Origin: Iris pallida
Lineage: Eukaryota; Streptophyta; Magnoliopsida; Asparagales; Iridaceae
Assembly: GCA_029216955.1 (NCBI GenBank)
Contig: JANAVB010005597.1
Coordinates: 47,074,192-47,138,191, forward strand
Direction: 5' to 3'
Length of the DNA stretch: 64,000 nt
The notes under the pieces were generated by a model. It searched no databases, was not told the origin of the DNA, and was given only the letters and a program-made list of their open reading frames with translations. This document shows, in pieces, positions 1 through 11,330 of this stretch. The first letter of the stretch is position 1; every line of letters starts with the position of its first letter. Both the position numbers and the translations under genes were made by a program.

Positions 1-689
1 CGACACATGTATAGTATCATTGGGAGGAGGGGACAGTTATTAGCGTAGGGGCTACATTTTATTTTTACACACATTTTGGGCCGAGGGTGACTCTCATGAG
101 CACTACCTTCTGCCCAGGCCGATAGCGTCTCGGATGAGCGCTACTTGCTGGCCACTCTCTATTACTTGCTTGTGTGAATCCGTTACAGCCCCTGCGTAGA
201 ACATTGTCCTCAAAATGCATATCACATAGGATGGTTAGGAACCTTTACTCATGCATACTTTTCTATTGAGCTTTATTATTCAGTTTATCGGCATGATATT
301 ATGTGTCTTGTTACGTCCCTCTGAGGACCTGGTGATCTCTCCAGGTGTGTGTTTCGTGATTTCTTGCAGGTGCTCTAGCTAAGGCCATTCCTTCCTCCGT
401 GATGATTGCTCTTGGACTCGTCAATTGCTCTCGCTTGCTAAATTTTTACCTCGTATATTTTTCCATATTTAATTTGGTTGGTAGTGGACTTTGTCTTCGC
501 CCAACTATTGTGTACATGACAAATTCAAAGTTGCTTTTATATCATTATTTATCTTTGTGGATGAGATTTAGTACCTTGGTTACTGCATTTTACAGCTTAT
601 GTATATATACGAGGGTCCATATACTTCGTATGTATACAGCTGGCATGATTACGTTCTAGTACTACGTATTTTGGGACTGGGGCGTTACA
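1..689 (+). repeat. 5' LTR of element A, 3' end only
   Basis: This matches the last part of the LTR ending at 7237 with scattered mismatches and ends in the same GGGGCGTTACA. It contains a short ORF-like stretch (399-659) that recurs in the other LTR at 6947-7207, but nothing supports its being translated. Confidence 0.9.
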
Positions 690-716
690 TATTTTTGTGG
701 TGGCCCATGCAGGTCG
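690..716 (+). promoter_or_regulatory. Conserved box directly after 5' LTR of A (candidate PBS/leader signal)
   Basis: The sequence TGGTGGCCCATGCAGGTC lies about 10 bases after the LTR end. Nearly the same box follows the 5' LTR of elements E, F and H, although their LTRs differ. Its place fits a primer-binding site or leader signal, but I cannot match it to a tRNA 3' end, so the role is open. Confidence 0.55.
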
Positions 717-3700
717 AGTTTGTCACTTCGGTTACATAATTGTACCAATGTGCGCCTGCAACATAGGATTAGAATCTAGGAATCTCATCCATACAGCTTG
801 ACCTCTTCCCTTGGCTTCAAATTTCGAACTCTCGTTGCCTCCCTTGATTTTTGCATCTTGCTTGAACTCTTTCTACCGACACCCTATCATCTTGTGCTTA
901 ACCATGGTTTGAAGATGACTACACTACTATATACTTATTGGTCAACCATATGGCTAGAAAGATTGCATTGACAATTGGAATACACGGAGATTTTTAACTA
1001 AGTTATAAGGACATTTTCTAAATGGATGATTTAATGATTAGTAATTGGTAAAGTAGGATATTACCACGGAAGGTTTTTACCTTGAGATTTCTAAATAGTA
1101 AAAATCAGAGGATTTATAGGATTTCATACTTGGTTTAAGAAATTGATTGTTTTTTTGAGATTTAATATTTATGATTTATTGGGTTATAGTTATAATTCTT
1201 TGCACAAGTATAAAATTGATTTGCTTTTCGAGTTGTGATATTTATGAGTTTCGGGTAATGGATATACATCTTTGAACAAATATAAAATTTATTTGATTTT
1301 CGAGTTTTAATGTTCATGATTTATTGTATTATAGTTATGCACCTTTGAACAGTTATAAATTTGGTTTGAAAATGATCTTAGCTCTTAAAAATGATCGTAG
1401 GAATTATTTAAATTTGAGTTGTACAACTTGCAATTTTCGTGTTTAGTAAATTTTGAATTTTAAGTGGAAGTAATGATGGTAAATTTTGGTTTACAATAAT
1501 TGAAAACGATTTTTGAGAAATTTTTTTTCTTTATTTTAAATTGTGTCCTATAATTGAGGATTTACAAATCTATTTAGATTTCTGGTAAAAAAAAAGATTT
1601 TGACTGATAAAATTATTTGAAAATTTAGTTTAATGCGGGATTGCTAATATTAAAATTTTGGGAGAATTTCGAAGGATGTGTTGGAAAGTTATTTTGGTTG
1701 GTTAAAGGAAGTTACCATTTAAAAGTTGTGATTTTGTTGGAATAACTTAGCATGAATAGAAGTTAAAATTTATGAGAGCATTGAGCTTAATTTTTGAGAT
1801 TGCTTTTAATATGCTAAGAGTTTTATTATAAGTTACTTAAAAATTTTAGAGTGTTAAATTTTGATTGATTGTGAAATTTTATGGATTCGTAAATTAAGAA
1901 CTCTTGAGTTAAATAGTTGAATTTAAACGTTAATTTTGGAAAAGGTTAGTAGTAACGTGATAAAATTTTGCTTTGAGATTTATGAGAGTGGTTTAAATTT
2001 TTTATGATGAATTTGAACGGCTTGGAGTGAATACAAATTTTGGTGGTTTATTTTTGAAAGTTTAATTTCAAAACTTTTTGAGGAAACTTGAGTTAAATTT
2101 TAATGGTAGGCCCCAAAATAACCCTACCGAGTATTCCACACAAATTACCATGTCACTCATGACCATGATAGTAGTATATACAAAAGTGTTGTTAGTCATC
2201 TATCCAGCTAGGTGACTGTATTCCACCTCGACTTACGCGACCTTTCTTCAATTCTAGATCTTTTAATTGCGACCTTCTAACCCATTTGCAATTTGAATAA
2301 TGATTTAATGGTTCCTTAACTGTATTCATCTAGGAGACTATCTTCTCTCCGAAATTGTGTTCATAAATTATTTTTATGGATTCTTTAATTAATTTTATTT
2401 CATGCTTTAACTTGATCTTCTTTATTTTGTGCATTAATTATCATCTCGTGAACTGCTATTTTTGATCTTCTGGCGTCCCCTACCGTGACTTGTGTATTTG
2501 GAGCACAACACTAGACTTTTTCTTCCAATAAAATTCATATGTAAGACCTAGACGAGTCCACCTTCCTGAAGACATATCATGTCCCACCAAAACCCATCTC
2601 CTTGTACTCTATTTCTTGATATGAACTTATGGTCAAAATGGCCAGACTATAATCCTTACCATGATACCAATATATTTTTCAACCACGGATAGGGATTCAA
2701 CCTCGACTCAAATTCTTTCGACTCGATATGTGATTTTGTTCTACTTAATTCCTTAAATACTTAAATTTGTACTTTATCTTGATTGCTTGACCCATTGTCC
2801 TATGATACTATTAGTTTAACTCTTGTAAGTTGGGTAGAATACCTCACCACTTAACAAACCTTTTTCCTTGTGATCCACATTGGTAAGTTCACTTAGACTA
2901 TAAATTCAGAGGATCCTACCTTATCTAGTCTACCCAGCCATAGATGAAGAAACACTAGGACAACTGTATAGGCCCAAACTTCGAACGAGCCTTGATTTTA
3001 AAAGATCCGGGACTATTTAATTTCCTTCATCAGCACCTCCCTTGCACATATTTTGACTATCTCGTGCTGCTAATATAGCTTCAGTTTTGCAAGCTTATTT
3101 CATTATCAAGCTTGATCATGACATATTTTATTGGGTGCACCCACTAACATATTGTCTAATCAGAACTGGTACATGATGGTCTGATCAACCTATTGCACTT
3201 TGGTTCGCTTATCACATATTATTCTACGTGGATGGAAACATAGTAAACTTGCCTTAGAGTCTCATCCGCGACAACCTTGGCAATTCTCTTTTAAAATTAT
3301 TTTCGCCGTCTATGAACCCCGTAATTCGTACTCAATATATAACACCGTCTTTGAAACCTTTGTTGTTCTTATCTTTTACTTATTTTGGAAAGACAAGGCA
3401 CTGTACTTGCTAAGATAGACTCAAGGTATTATCTTTGGTTGCCCAATCGGTTATTTATATACAAGTGTAGATAGCCACCGACCGACTCATGTGGCTGTAT
3501 TCTCGCCTTTAACGACTCCTCGTTCCTTAACCCTGGAATTGTTATCGTGTCCTCCCAATTATTCTTGAGCACTCGAGAATGATTCTAATCATCCACTTAA
3601 ATCAAACTCTCAATCGAGGCGATTAGTCTCCAGTTTCTCTCTAGGAACCACATCCTCCAAATGTCTAAATTATTCTCTTTGATCTACTCAATTTCTTATT

Positions 3701-3914
3701 ACTCTCTAAATTGGATTATCGAAATTTTGCTACCTTCACTAGCAACCCTTATTCAATTCCATAACCATGATATAATTTTTGTATATATCGACTCCATTGT
3801 TTTCTATTGCATGGTGGTGTTGAATGCCGTTTTATCGCCTCCACCCAAATTTAATGGTATTTTGGTATTGACGAACTCTTCCTATCCCTCAACCCTATCT
3901 ATCCTATTATTTCT
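717..3914 (+). other. Internal region of element A, non-coding
   Basis: This AT-rich stretch has only short random ORFs. Its start (about 780-970) and parts near 2530-2740 align with the internal region of element E (about 19220-19430 and 20260-20460). The part at about 3040-3310 is the reverse complement of the tract at about 25840-26060, which is the 3' untranslated region of chromovirus F. The region therefore looks like a leader and 3' UTR of a gypsy element with the coding part replaced by non-coding DNA. Confidence 0.65.
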
Positions 3915-3951
3915 AAATTTCGAGGACGAAATTCTTGTAAGTTGGGTAGGA
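3915..3951 (+). promoter_or_regulatory. Pol-end motif and polypurine tract of element A
   Basis: The motif TTTCGAGGACGAAATTCTTG encodes the usual C-terminal Phe-Glu-Asp-Glu end of plant chromovirus pol. A G-rich tract then runs straight into the LTR start TGTAAAAC. The motif is kept here although no pol ORF precedes it. E, F and H show the same arrangement. Confidence 0.7.
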
Positions 3952-6900
3952 TGTAAAACCCCCTATTTTTTATTATTATTTTTATTATTTTATTAGACTT
4001 AAAAAGTAATTTATGCAAATTATAATTTTTTTTAGAAATGACCTTAGCCATTGTTGAATTTTAGAACACAAGACTACCATAAATTTTGGCCCGGAAAATG
4101 TAGCAGTGTGCCTTGACAATTATACCAGCCCTGCTGGGGAAAGGCTAGCCATGGTAATGACCAAACTAGGAAAACCAGACAGAGTTGTGAATGGACTTAT
4201 TTAAAGTATTTTAATTAAATATTATTTTATATATATTGATTTTTAGATGACCCAGTTTGTCCAAACCAGTCCGAATTGGGCCCGAACCAATTTTAGCCAT
4301 GTAAGCAGGTAGTGTGACCAAATGTGGCCATGTAGACATATTTTATGTACTTAGAAATGTCTCCTAAATTATTTTATAACTTTATGTACAATTTCTAATT
4401 AGTTAAATATTTGTACAATTATTGGTATTTTATTTTTAAATAATATTTTACAAGATTGTACATGTTCCTCGACCCGGATAAGGGTGTGTGGTACAGTTCA
4501 CCCATTGGAGCAATTTTTATTAAATTATTATTATTAAAGTCATTTTGTGGAGATTTAATAAATATGCCTTCCTATTTAAATATTATTATTATTTTGAGTT
4601 GAATTATTAAATTTATATATATATGTAGATATGCTCAAATATATTAAATAATTAGATAGTTGACTTTTAAATGGTATTTGAATTTTAAATAAATTTTTGG
4701 TGTATTTATAGATATATACATATATAAATATGGATATATAAAAGTAGATTAGATAAGATTTAGAAAAAAGGATTTAGAAAAAAAAGAAAAAAAAAAGAAA
4801 AAAAAAAGATTGGGTGGTCGGCCCCACCCGACCACCCCAATCGCTAATGTATAAGCCAGCAGCGGCAGCACATTGTGCCCCCCCCCTTTTTACAAAGAAC
4901 TAGCAACAATAGCAGCAAGCAGCTGCATTAATATAGGGGCCGACCCCTTCATCATTGACTCTTGGCCGAACCCACTTATATATATAGTTATACATATGTT
5001 ATAAAACCCTAATCTCCTCCACTTATTTCCTCCTTCTTCTTCTACCCTCCTTCCTCCTACCCTCTCTCCGGCATGCTGTCCGCGAGCACAGCAGCACCCC
5101 GCGACAACGGCAACGGAAACAACGACAACAACATCGACAGAAATTAAAATCAAGGTATCTAACTTTACCGTGCGATTTCTCTCTTAGTTCTTGTTCGTTT
5201 TTGATTCCGTAAATTCGTGTAGAAAGCCCACATGACCCTCTTCGAAATCCCTTAGGTGGATTTCGACATGGCCATCTAACTTGCTCGAAAAATCGAGGCG
5301 AAGTTGGAGAAAAACCACTTTTCTGGAAAATTAAAAACTGTTTTAAAACACCAACTTGTCGGCCACTTTTCTTTTTGTTCAATAAGATTTTGTAGAAAAT
5401 AATTGAAGACAGTCAAAGACAACATAACCGAGATTGTAGCGCACCTTCTGGATTCACTTTCCATCTAGTGTATAAAAAGTTATACGTAGTTAAAGTTTTC
5501 CGAAAAATTGTAAAATTCTGTTTTCAAAAAGTGGAAAAACACCCGATACGGCGTGCGCCCCGACAAATCGGGCGACGTGGTCGCGTACTATACGCATCAA
5601 AAGGCGCGTATGGATGTTGTCGACGTGTGGGAACTGACGGAACCCGATTTCGTTGCATATGCGCGACGAAATCAGTGCGTATCCGTCGAGATACCCCGTA
5701 TCGACCCTTTGCAAATTTAGTCACAACTTTGTGCACACTCATCATATCGCAATAAAACTTGCGCCATTGGACTCAAAATATTTTTCTGGTCCTGTGAGCC
5801 AAGTTTGGTCCGATTCTGAGATCGTTGATCGGGACGCTATTTTGGCGGGCCCACAATCCTACTCAACGGGCGATTTTGTGCACGGTCCACCGGAATCCAA
5901 AATTGGACATATCGTTGGATTTGTCTTATCAAAACAAATCCGTAGACATGTAGTTTGACGACTTTAGAGACCGTAGATATTGGTACGCATTTCGGTGCAA
6001 AGCGGGTCCAACGGCGGACATCGTTTTGACCCAAAATTACGATTTTGCCCCTGTTCCAGAATTTAACTTTTGGACAGGCATTTCCTAGGCATATATTATA
6101 TTCCAAACTTGTTCGTGATGTTTGTTGCATCATCCGGAGTCATCTGCGGGATTTGGCTTTTCTTGTTTTGTTTATTTGCCGGTTCGAGCTACGAGATTAT
6201 TCTCTTTTTGCACATAACCCCAGGCATGACACCTTGTCTTTACTGTTTAATTTCTTGATTAATATCATGTATGCTTTTTCCTTATGTTGTTCTTTCAAAA
6301 ATATATATAGATGCAAATTATTATACTTATGCAATTGGCTTAGAGTTAAGGGACAACCGTAGGTTTAGTGCATCTCATAAACTATCACGATGTGCCACGG
6401 ATTGTGTGTGAGTTGTGAGTCGCATATAGATGCGGACTTGCGTGCTGACTGATCATTGCCGCGTATAGGCCGTGCGTTAGGATATAACTGCTAATAGATT
6501 TGTGTAGAAGACTTGACAGTTATTAAGGATTAAACAGTGTCGTGGAGTCGACACATGTATAGTATCATTGGGGGGAGGGGACAGTTATTAGCGTAGGGGC
6601 TACATTTTATTTTTACACACATTTTGGGCCGAGGGTAAATCTCATGAGCACTACCTTCTGCCCAGACCGATAGCGTCTCGGATGAGCGCTACTTGCTGGC
6701 CACTCTCTATTACTTGCTTGCGTGAATTCGTTACAGCCCCTGCGTATAACGTTGTCCTCAAAATGCATATCACATAGGATGGTTAGGAACCTTTACTCAT
6801 GCATACTTTTCTGTTGAGCTTTATTATTCAGTTTATCGGCATGATATTATGTGTCTTGTTACGTCCCTCTGAGGACCTGGTGATCTCTCCAGGTGTGTGT

Positions 6901-7237
6901 TTCATGATTTCTTGCAGGTGCTCTAGCTAAGGCCATTCCTTCCTCCGTGATGATTGCTCTTGGACTCGTCATTTGCTCTCGCTTGCTAAATTCTTACCTC
7001 GTATATTTTTCCATATTTAATTTGGTTGGTAGTGGACTTTGTCTCCACCCAACTATTGTGTACATGATAAATTCAAAGTTGCTTTTATATCATTATTTAT
7101 CTTTGTGGATGAGATTTAGTACCTTGGTTACTGCATTTTATAGCTTATGTATATATACGAGGGTCCATATACTTCGTATATATACAGCTGGCATGATTAC
7201 GTTCTAGTACTACGTATTTTGGGACTGGGGCGTTACA
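3952..7237 (+). repeat. 3' LTR of element A (3.29 kb)
   Basis: It starts TG and ends CA next to the polypurine tract. A TA-rich TATA-like stretch near 4978-4990 is followed by a telo-box AAACCCTAA at 5004 and a pyrimidine-rich, GC-richer leader (about 5010-5150), a plausible LTR promoter and transcription start. The last kilobase (about 6210-7237) resembles the end of the element E LTR, while the first 2 kb do not. Confidence 0.88.
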
Positions 7238-7448
7238 GCTATCGAAAGCCTTTGTAAACTCAGTTTCGGATATCAATAAAGAGAATTGTTTCATATACCC
7301 TGTTTTCCTTTCGTTGTTAATATCGAATCAAAAGATAACCATTTGAGAACTTGTCATCTTGCCTTGCACGAGCGCAACTCCAGGCTCGTGCGGCATCACG
7401 CCCCCTGCGAGGACGATTATTCGGGTGATTCTGGGTCGGGGCGTGACA
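7238..7448 (+). repeat. LTR end fragment, element B
   Basis: This 211-base remnant aligns with the last part of solo LTR G (about 43705-43924). Both have TATCAATAAA (here 7271-7280, a poly(A) signal), a GGCATCACG block, an AGGACGAT block and the end GGGCGTGACA. It is cut on the left by element A and followed on the right by hAT transposase sequence. B therefore went into the hAT first and A then went into B. Confidence 0.75.
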
Positions 7449-7860
7449 GATGTTTTTGTACTCATTGAACATTGAGTACGCAACACTCTTCACCTTCTTC
7501 TTCATGGAATCACTCTTCTCCGTATCATATAGTTGATCAAGAGCATATTCCACATACTCCACCTTATGTCGTGGATCAAGAATTGGTGCAATAAAGATGA
7601 CCATATTCATCTTCTCTATATTCTCCCAATACTTATCATATTTTTCTCTCATTTTATCGGCCATTAGACCCAAATCAAAGTCACTACTCTCTTTTGAAGC
7701 ACGCAATAGAATGTCAATTGATGTGATTTCATCAAAAAAGTTATTGCAAGTGACATACAAGGAACCCGAGATACGCATTATGAGGTCATAGAAGTGCTCT
7801 AGAAAAGTGCACAATCTTCTTGCATTATTCCAATCTTCTTCACTAGGATCATTCTCCGCT
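7449..7860 (-). pseudogene. hAT transposase (RICESLEEPER-like), C-terminal middle part
   Basis: On the minus strand this encodes the RNase H-fold/hAT region of a plant BED-zinc-finger hAT transposase, including the block APILDPRHKVEYVEY and the conserved run around LRASKESSDFDLGLMADKM. Reading starts at 7860 and joins, in frame, the part left of 38410 on the far side of element C, with the AGCTC target site at the junction. The C-terminal dimerisation region should follow at lower coordinates but is cut off by LTR fragment B at 7448. Family membership is clear; the gene is dead because of the insertions and an upstream frameshift. Confidence 0.85.
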
Positions 7861-7865
7861 AGCTC
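7861..7865. repeat. Target-site duplication AGCTC of element C (pairs with 38308-38312)
   Basis: AGCTC directly precedes the left LTR of element C and directly follows the right LTR at 38308-38312. The two copies flank a 30.4 kb interval that also contains elements D, E and F. Confidence 0.85.
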
Positions 7866-9085
7866 TATAGGACCGATTGTAGGAACGAGTTATAAAGCGC
7901 AATACTCTAGAAGGGGGGTGAATAGAGTAGGCAGCAAAAATTAACTATTTAAAAATGTTAGTAACAAGATAACAGATAATATATCACAGATATGTAACTA
8001 AAAGTAGAGAGTAGAGAGCAAACACAAACACAAGGATGTATACTGGTTTCTCTCTTGTGAGGACTAGTCCAGTCGGAAGAACTCTAGCTTCCAGTTGAAT
8101 CCACTATGAAAAATTACCACAAGTTTTCATCCGAAGTTCTTGCAACTTCTACAACGCGAGCTTTGATCCGAAGTACTCGACCAACTTCAATTGTAAAGTA
8201 TCTTTCTTCAATCAAGCCTCTGATTACAATCACTCTGAAACTTTTAGACCGTACCATACTGGCAAATTGACTAGAGGATTGTAACTAGATTGAGATTTGA
8301 AAATGAATAGCTCAGAACACTTTGGAAGAAGTAGTAGGCTTATAGAGAAGAGATATGAAAGTGAATTGGTGTATGAGTGAATTGAAATGATCGAAATCCT
8401 TCTCTATTTATAGTTTTTCCAAAGGCAGAATTCTGACAGAATTCGGGCAGAACTCTATGAGAAAATCTTGTTAGGATCCGTAACTGCGGGAAGACCAAGT
8501 TCAAAAAGCAACGTTCACTAACCGAACTCTGGCCGAATTCGGGCTGAACTCTGGCCGAGTTCTGTTGGAGTTCTGTCAGGGTTTTTGCAAATTGGTTTTG
8601 GACTTTTTGAAAAGTCAAACAGTTAGGAAGTAGTTTGGGCTTTTGTAAGTGGGTTTGTTTTCAAAATGAAAGGATATTTTAAAAACGTTTCTTGGGTAGC
8701 CTATTTGCCAGTACGATGCAGTATACATCATATTCCTAGACTCAATAAATATAAAAAATTACATTGATAAAATAGGAAAACCAAGAGCCCTTTGATGACG
8801 CCTTTCTTCAAATATTTGAGCAGACTTGAAGACGCCTTTTTCACTTGACGGCGGTTGTCCAAAGATAAACAGATCTGGAAATCTTCTTGTATGACGCCTT
8901 TTTCTTGGGCTTTTGTAAGTGGGTTTGTTTTTCACTTGACGCCTTTTTCACTTGAACCCCCGATGCGAGGCCCCGGATAGGTCGTTAGGCGGTTCAGAAA
9001 AATCTTCTTGTATGACGCCGTCTTTGGCCCATCAATAATTCTTCTTTGTATATGTCCTGGTTTGATCATGTTTGATCATGCTTAC
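7866..9085 (-). repeat. 3' LTR of element C, part 1
   Basis: This aligns with 36877-38095 throughout. The first base pair reads TA instead of TG, a probable G-to-A change at the terminus. It contains short imperfect repeats of GAATTCGGGC/GAACTCTGGC (about 8425-8575) and several GACGCCTTTTTC copies (about 8785-8960). It is interrupted at 9085 by solo LTR D. Confidence 0.88.
8404..8413 (-). promoter_or_regulatory. TATA box of element C 3' LTR
   Basis: The minus strand reads CTATAAATAG, a near-perfect plant TATA box, and the same sequence is kept in the other LTR at 37416-37425. Confidence 0.6.
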
Positions 9086-9739
9086 TGTAATGCCTGTTGT
9101 TCGTATTACGTATTTAAGAATACGTGTACGTATTTTATCTCGTATTGGCCATGGTTCATCTTGGTTTGGGTTGGCTTGGGTTGGTTTGGCTAGGCTTGAT
9201 TAGCCTTGGTTCATCATGAACCAAGGGTGAACCCCCTACCTACCACAACCAACCCCATTTATTAACCTCTTTCCATTCTCTCTCCTCAATATTTCCTTTC
9301 TTCTTTATTACTCTCCACCACCAACCAAGAAAACCCTAGCCTAGGCAAGTGCAATCTTGCTTCATGAAGAAACACACCATTTTTATTGTTCTAACCTCTT
9401 CTTTGCAACTTTCTAATCCACATTAGAACTTATCATTTTCTATTTTGAAGCTTAGATTTTTGTAGATCTAGAATTTAGTCATTTTCGGATCTTCATGGTT
9501 TTGATCTATTAAATTCCCTTATTTTTAAGTTTTGATGGTTCCATGTGGTAGAGAATTTCCTTCTACCCAATTTTGACCCTTGGAAAGTTGGATTTGGACT
9601 TGTTTTGACCAAGTTATGGACTTTTGAAGCTTAGGGTTCAACCATGGAGTTCCTGCTGTTTGGAGAAGACAGTGAGCAGTGCGCGAGCTTTTTAGCTTGC
9701 GTCACTGAGCTGTGCGCACTCTTTAGCGCAGCGCAGTAG

Positions 9740-10065
9740 ACCCCATATGCTGCCTTTTTGGAGCGTATGACTCGCATACGCTCGCTTGTTTGACAAGGAG
9801 TCGTATGGAGTCCATACGCTGCCTTTTTGGAGCGTATGACTTGCATACGCTCACTTGGATAGCCATGAGTCGTATGGAGTCCATACGCTGCCTTTTGGAG
9901 GCGTATGACTCGCATACGCTCGCTTGTGTGACAAGGAGTCGTATGAAGTTCATACGCTACCTTTTTTGAGCGTATGTCTTGCATACGCTCACTTGTGTGA
10001 CAAGGGGTCGTATGGACCTCATACGCTGCCCTTTGTGAGCGTACACTTACCTGAGCGTAGGCTTA
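9740..10065 (+). repeat. 69-bp tandem repeat with palindromic cores in solo LTR D
   Basis: The core GAGCGTATG recurs at about 9761, 9830, 9899, 9968 and 10037, a period of 69. The first unit holds a perfect 9-bp inverted repeat, GAGCGTATG and CATACGCTC, with a 5-base loop; later units hold close variants. The linking parts carry GTCGTATGGA and CATACGCTGC, so CGTATG/CATACG is very dense. This is not a CRISPR: units are diverged and there are no unique spacers. Confidence 0.85.
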
Positions 10066-10135
10066 CCTGAGCGTAGCTTGACTTGAGCGTAGCCTGACCT
10101 GAGTGTATGATCTTTGCACTGAGCGTATGGCCTTG
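10045..10135 (+). repeat. Short CTGAGCGTAG tandem repeat
   Basis: After the 69-bp array the motif CTGAGCGTAG or a variant recurs at roughly 13-20 base steps about five times, as if the core of the larger unit had been amplified alone. Confidence 0.6.
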
Positions 10136-10883
10136 GCTGACTTGGTCTTATGTCAGCATGTCACTTTGGTTTTATTTCCCTTAAGCTTGGCTCTTCTATA
10201 GCCCTGTATATTGATATTTTATTAGATATTTTACGTCCATTTTATATCCTTATGCCTTTTGTCATGAACTTGATAATCATGAATTTATTTAATAGGTTTG
10301 TTAATAATAATTGAACACGGCATGGCAGGACAAGCATACCTGACATGATTATCTCGAATTGCTGTTGCGACGGCTAACGTGACATGACCTGACAAGAATG
10401 ACTAACCTGGACACCGTGGATGATTGCGTTTGCACAATAAACCAGTATCGTCTTGCATCATGTCTAGGATGGAATCCCTGAGTACCACGGTCAGGGATAC
10501 CTACTGTAATTAACTAAGAGTAATAAACTAGAATAATTCAGTAGACATGAAGAGATTCCCAGCTACAGGCAATCCCGTTATCTGGGCGCATTAAGTGGAC
10601 TTGTAGCCTACCGACGAGTAGGGCACACTTCCAGCACACATTCATGTGGTGCATCCTTCATAAATGGACATTCGACCTGGATAACTTGGATGGTCTGCAG
10701 GGCTTGTGGCTGTTGAAATAATCTCATTGCATCTTGCTAGTAACTAGGCCTGTGATAACCCTAGCTAGTTAAAGTATCAAGCCGTACTTTTGATTGGCCG
10801 TGATTGATTGGATGAAGTTATTCCAGCTTAGTCTTATCCTGATCCTGTGCAAGATCGTGACAAAACACAATTATTGATGCATG

Positions 10884-11330
10884 CCTTAACAATAACGATC
10901 GGAGGACCAGTTCTGTTCAGGCGAAGGGTTACAACCCCGGTCCTTGTTTGGTTTAAGGGTTGTAACCTGGCTCCCGGAGCAGTTTTGTGTCTTCCCTTCG
11001 GTTATTGTCTTATTTGTACCCCGTGCCATGCTTGTCATGTTCTATCTTACTTCAGCAACATGATTATCTATAATAGCCTTAACAATAAAGATCAGGAGTC
11101 CAGTTCTGTTCAGGCGAAGGGTTACAACCCCGGTCCTTGTTTGGTTTAAGGGTTGTAACCTGGCTCCCGGAGTAGTTCTGTGTCTTCTCTTCGTTTATTG
11201 TCTTATTACCTTATCCATAGTATTTGAGACGGATTTTCATTCAGGTGAAGGATTGCAACCCCGGTCCTTGTTTGGTTTAAGGGTTGTAGTCTGGCTACTT
11301 GAATGGTTTCCTCGTACTCAATTATTGTTG
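10884..11330 (+). repeat. Three-copy repeat with a strong hairpin in solo LTR D
   Basis: Units begin near 10884 and 11078 (period about 194); a third, shorter unit lies at about 11230-11330. Each contains GGTTACAACCC and, about 20 bases later, GGGTTGTAACC, a perfect 11-bp inverted repeat in units 1 and 2. In unit 3 four bases of the arms differ, yet all pairs stay possible (one G:C to A:T double change and two G:U wobbles). Confidence 0.8.

Larger units (their letters stand above)
1..7237 (+). mobile_element. LARD-like non-coding Ty3/gypsy retrotransposon, element A (left end off-window)
   Basis: The last 689 bases of a 5' LTR, a 3.26 kb internal region without a convincing ORF, and a complete 3.29 kb 3' LTR are present in order. 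The internal region ends in the chromovirus pol-end motif plus a polypurine-like tract directly before the 3' LTR, which starts TGTAAAACCC and ends GGGGCGTTACA. By hand I count about 17 mismatches, mostly transitions, between 1-689 and the end of the 3' LTR (roughly 2.5%). No gag, RT or integrase is visible, so the element would depend on proteins of a relative such as element F. It is inserted into LTR fragment B; the right-hand flank begins GCTAT and the left copy lies outside the window. Confidence 0.85.

Noticed and set aside
399..659. 86-residue ORF conserved at 6947-7207
   Set aside because: Conservation is explained by the two LTRs of one element; no start context or family is recognised, and the related E LTR copy is broken.
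9740..10065. CRISPR-like regular repeats
   Set aside because: Plant nuclear DNA, no unique spacers, and diverged 69-bp units: an ordinary tandem repeat inside an LTR.
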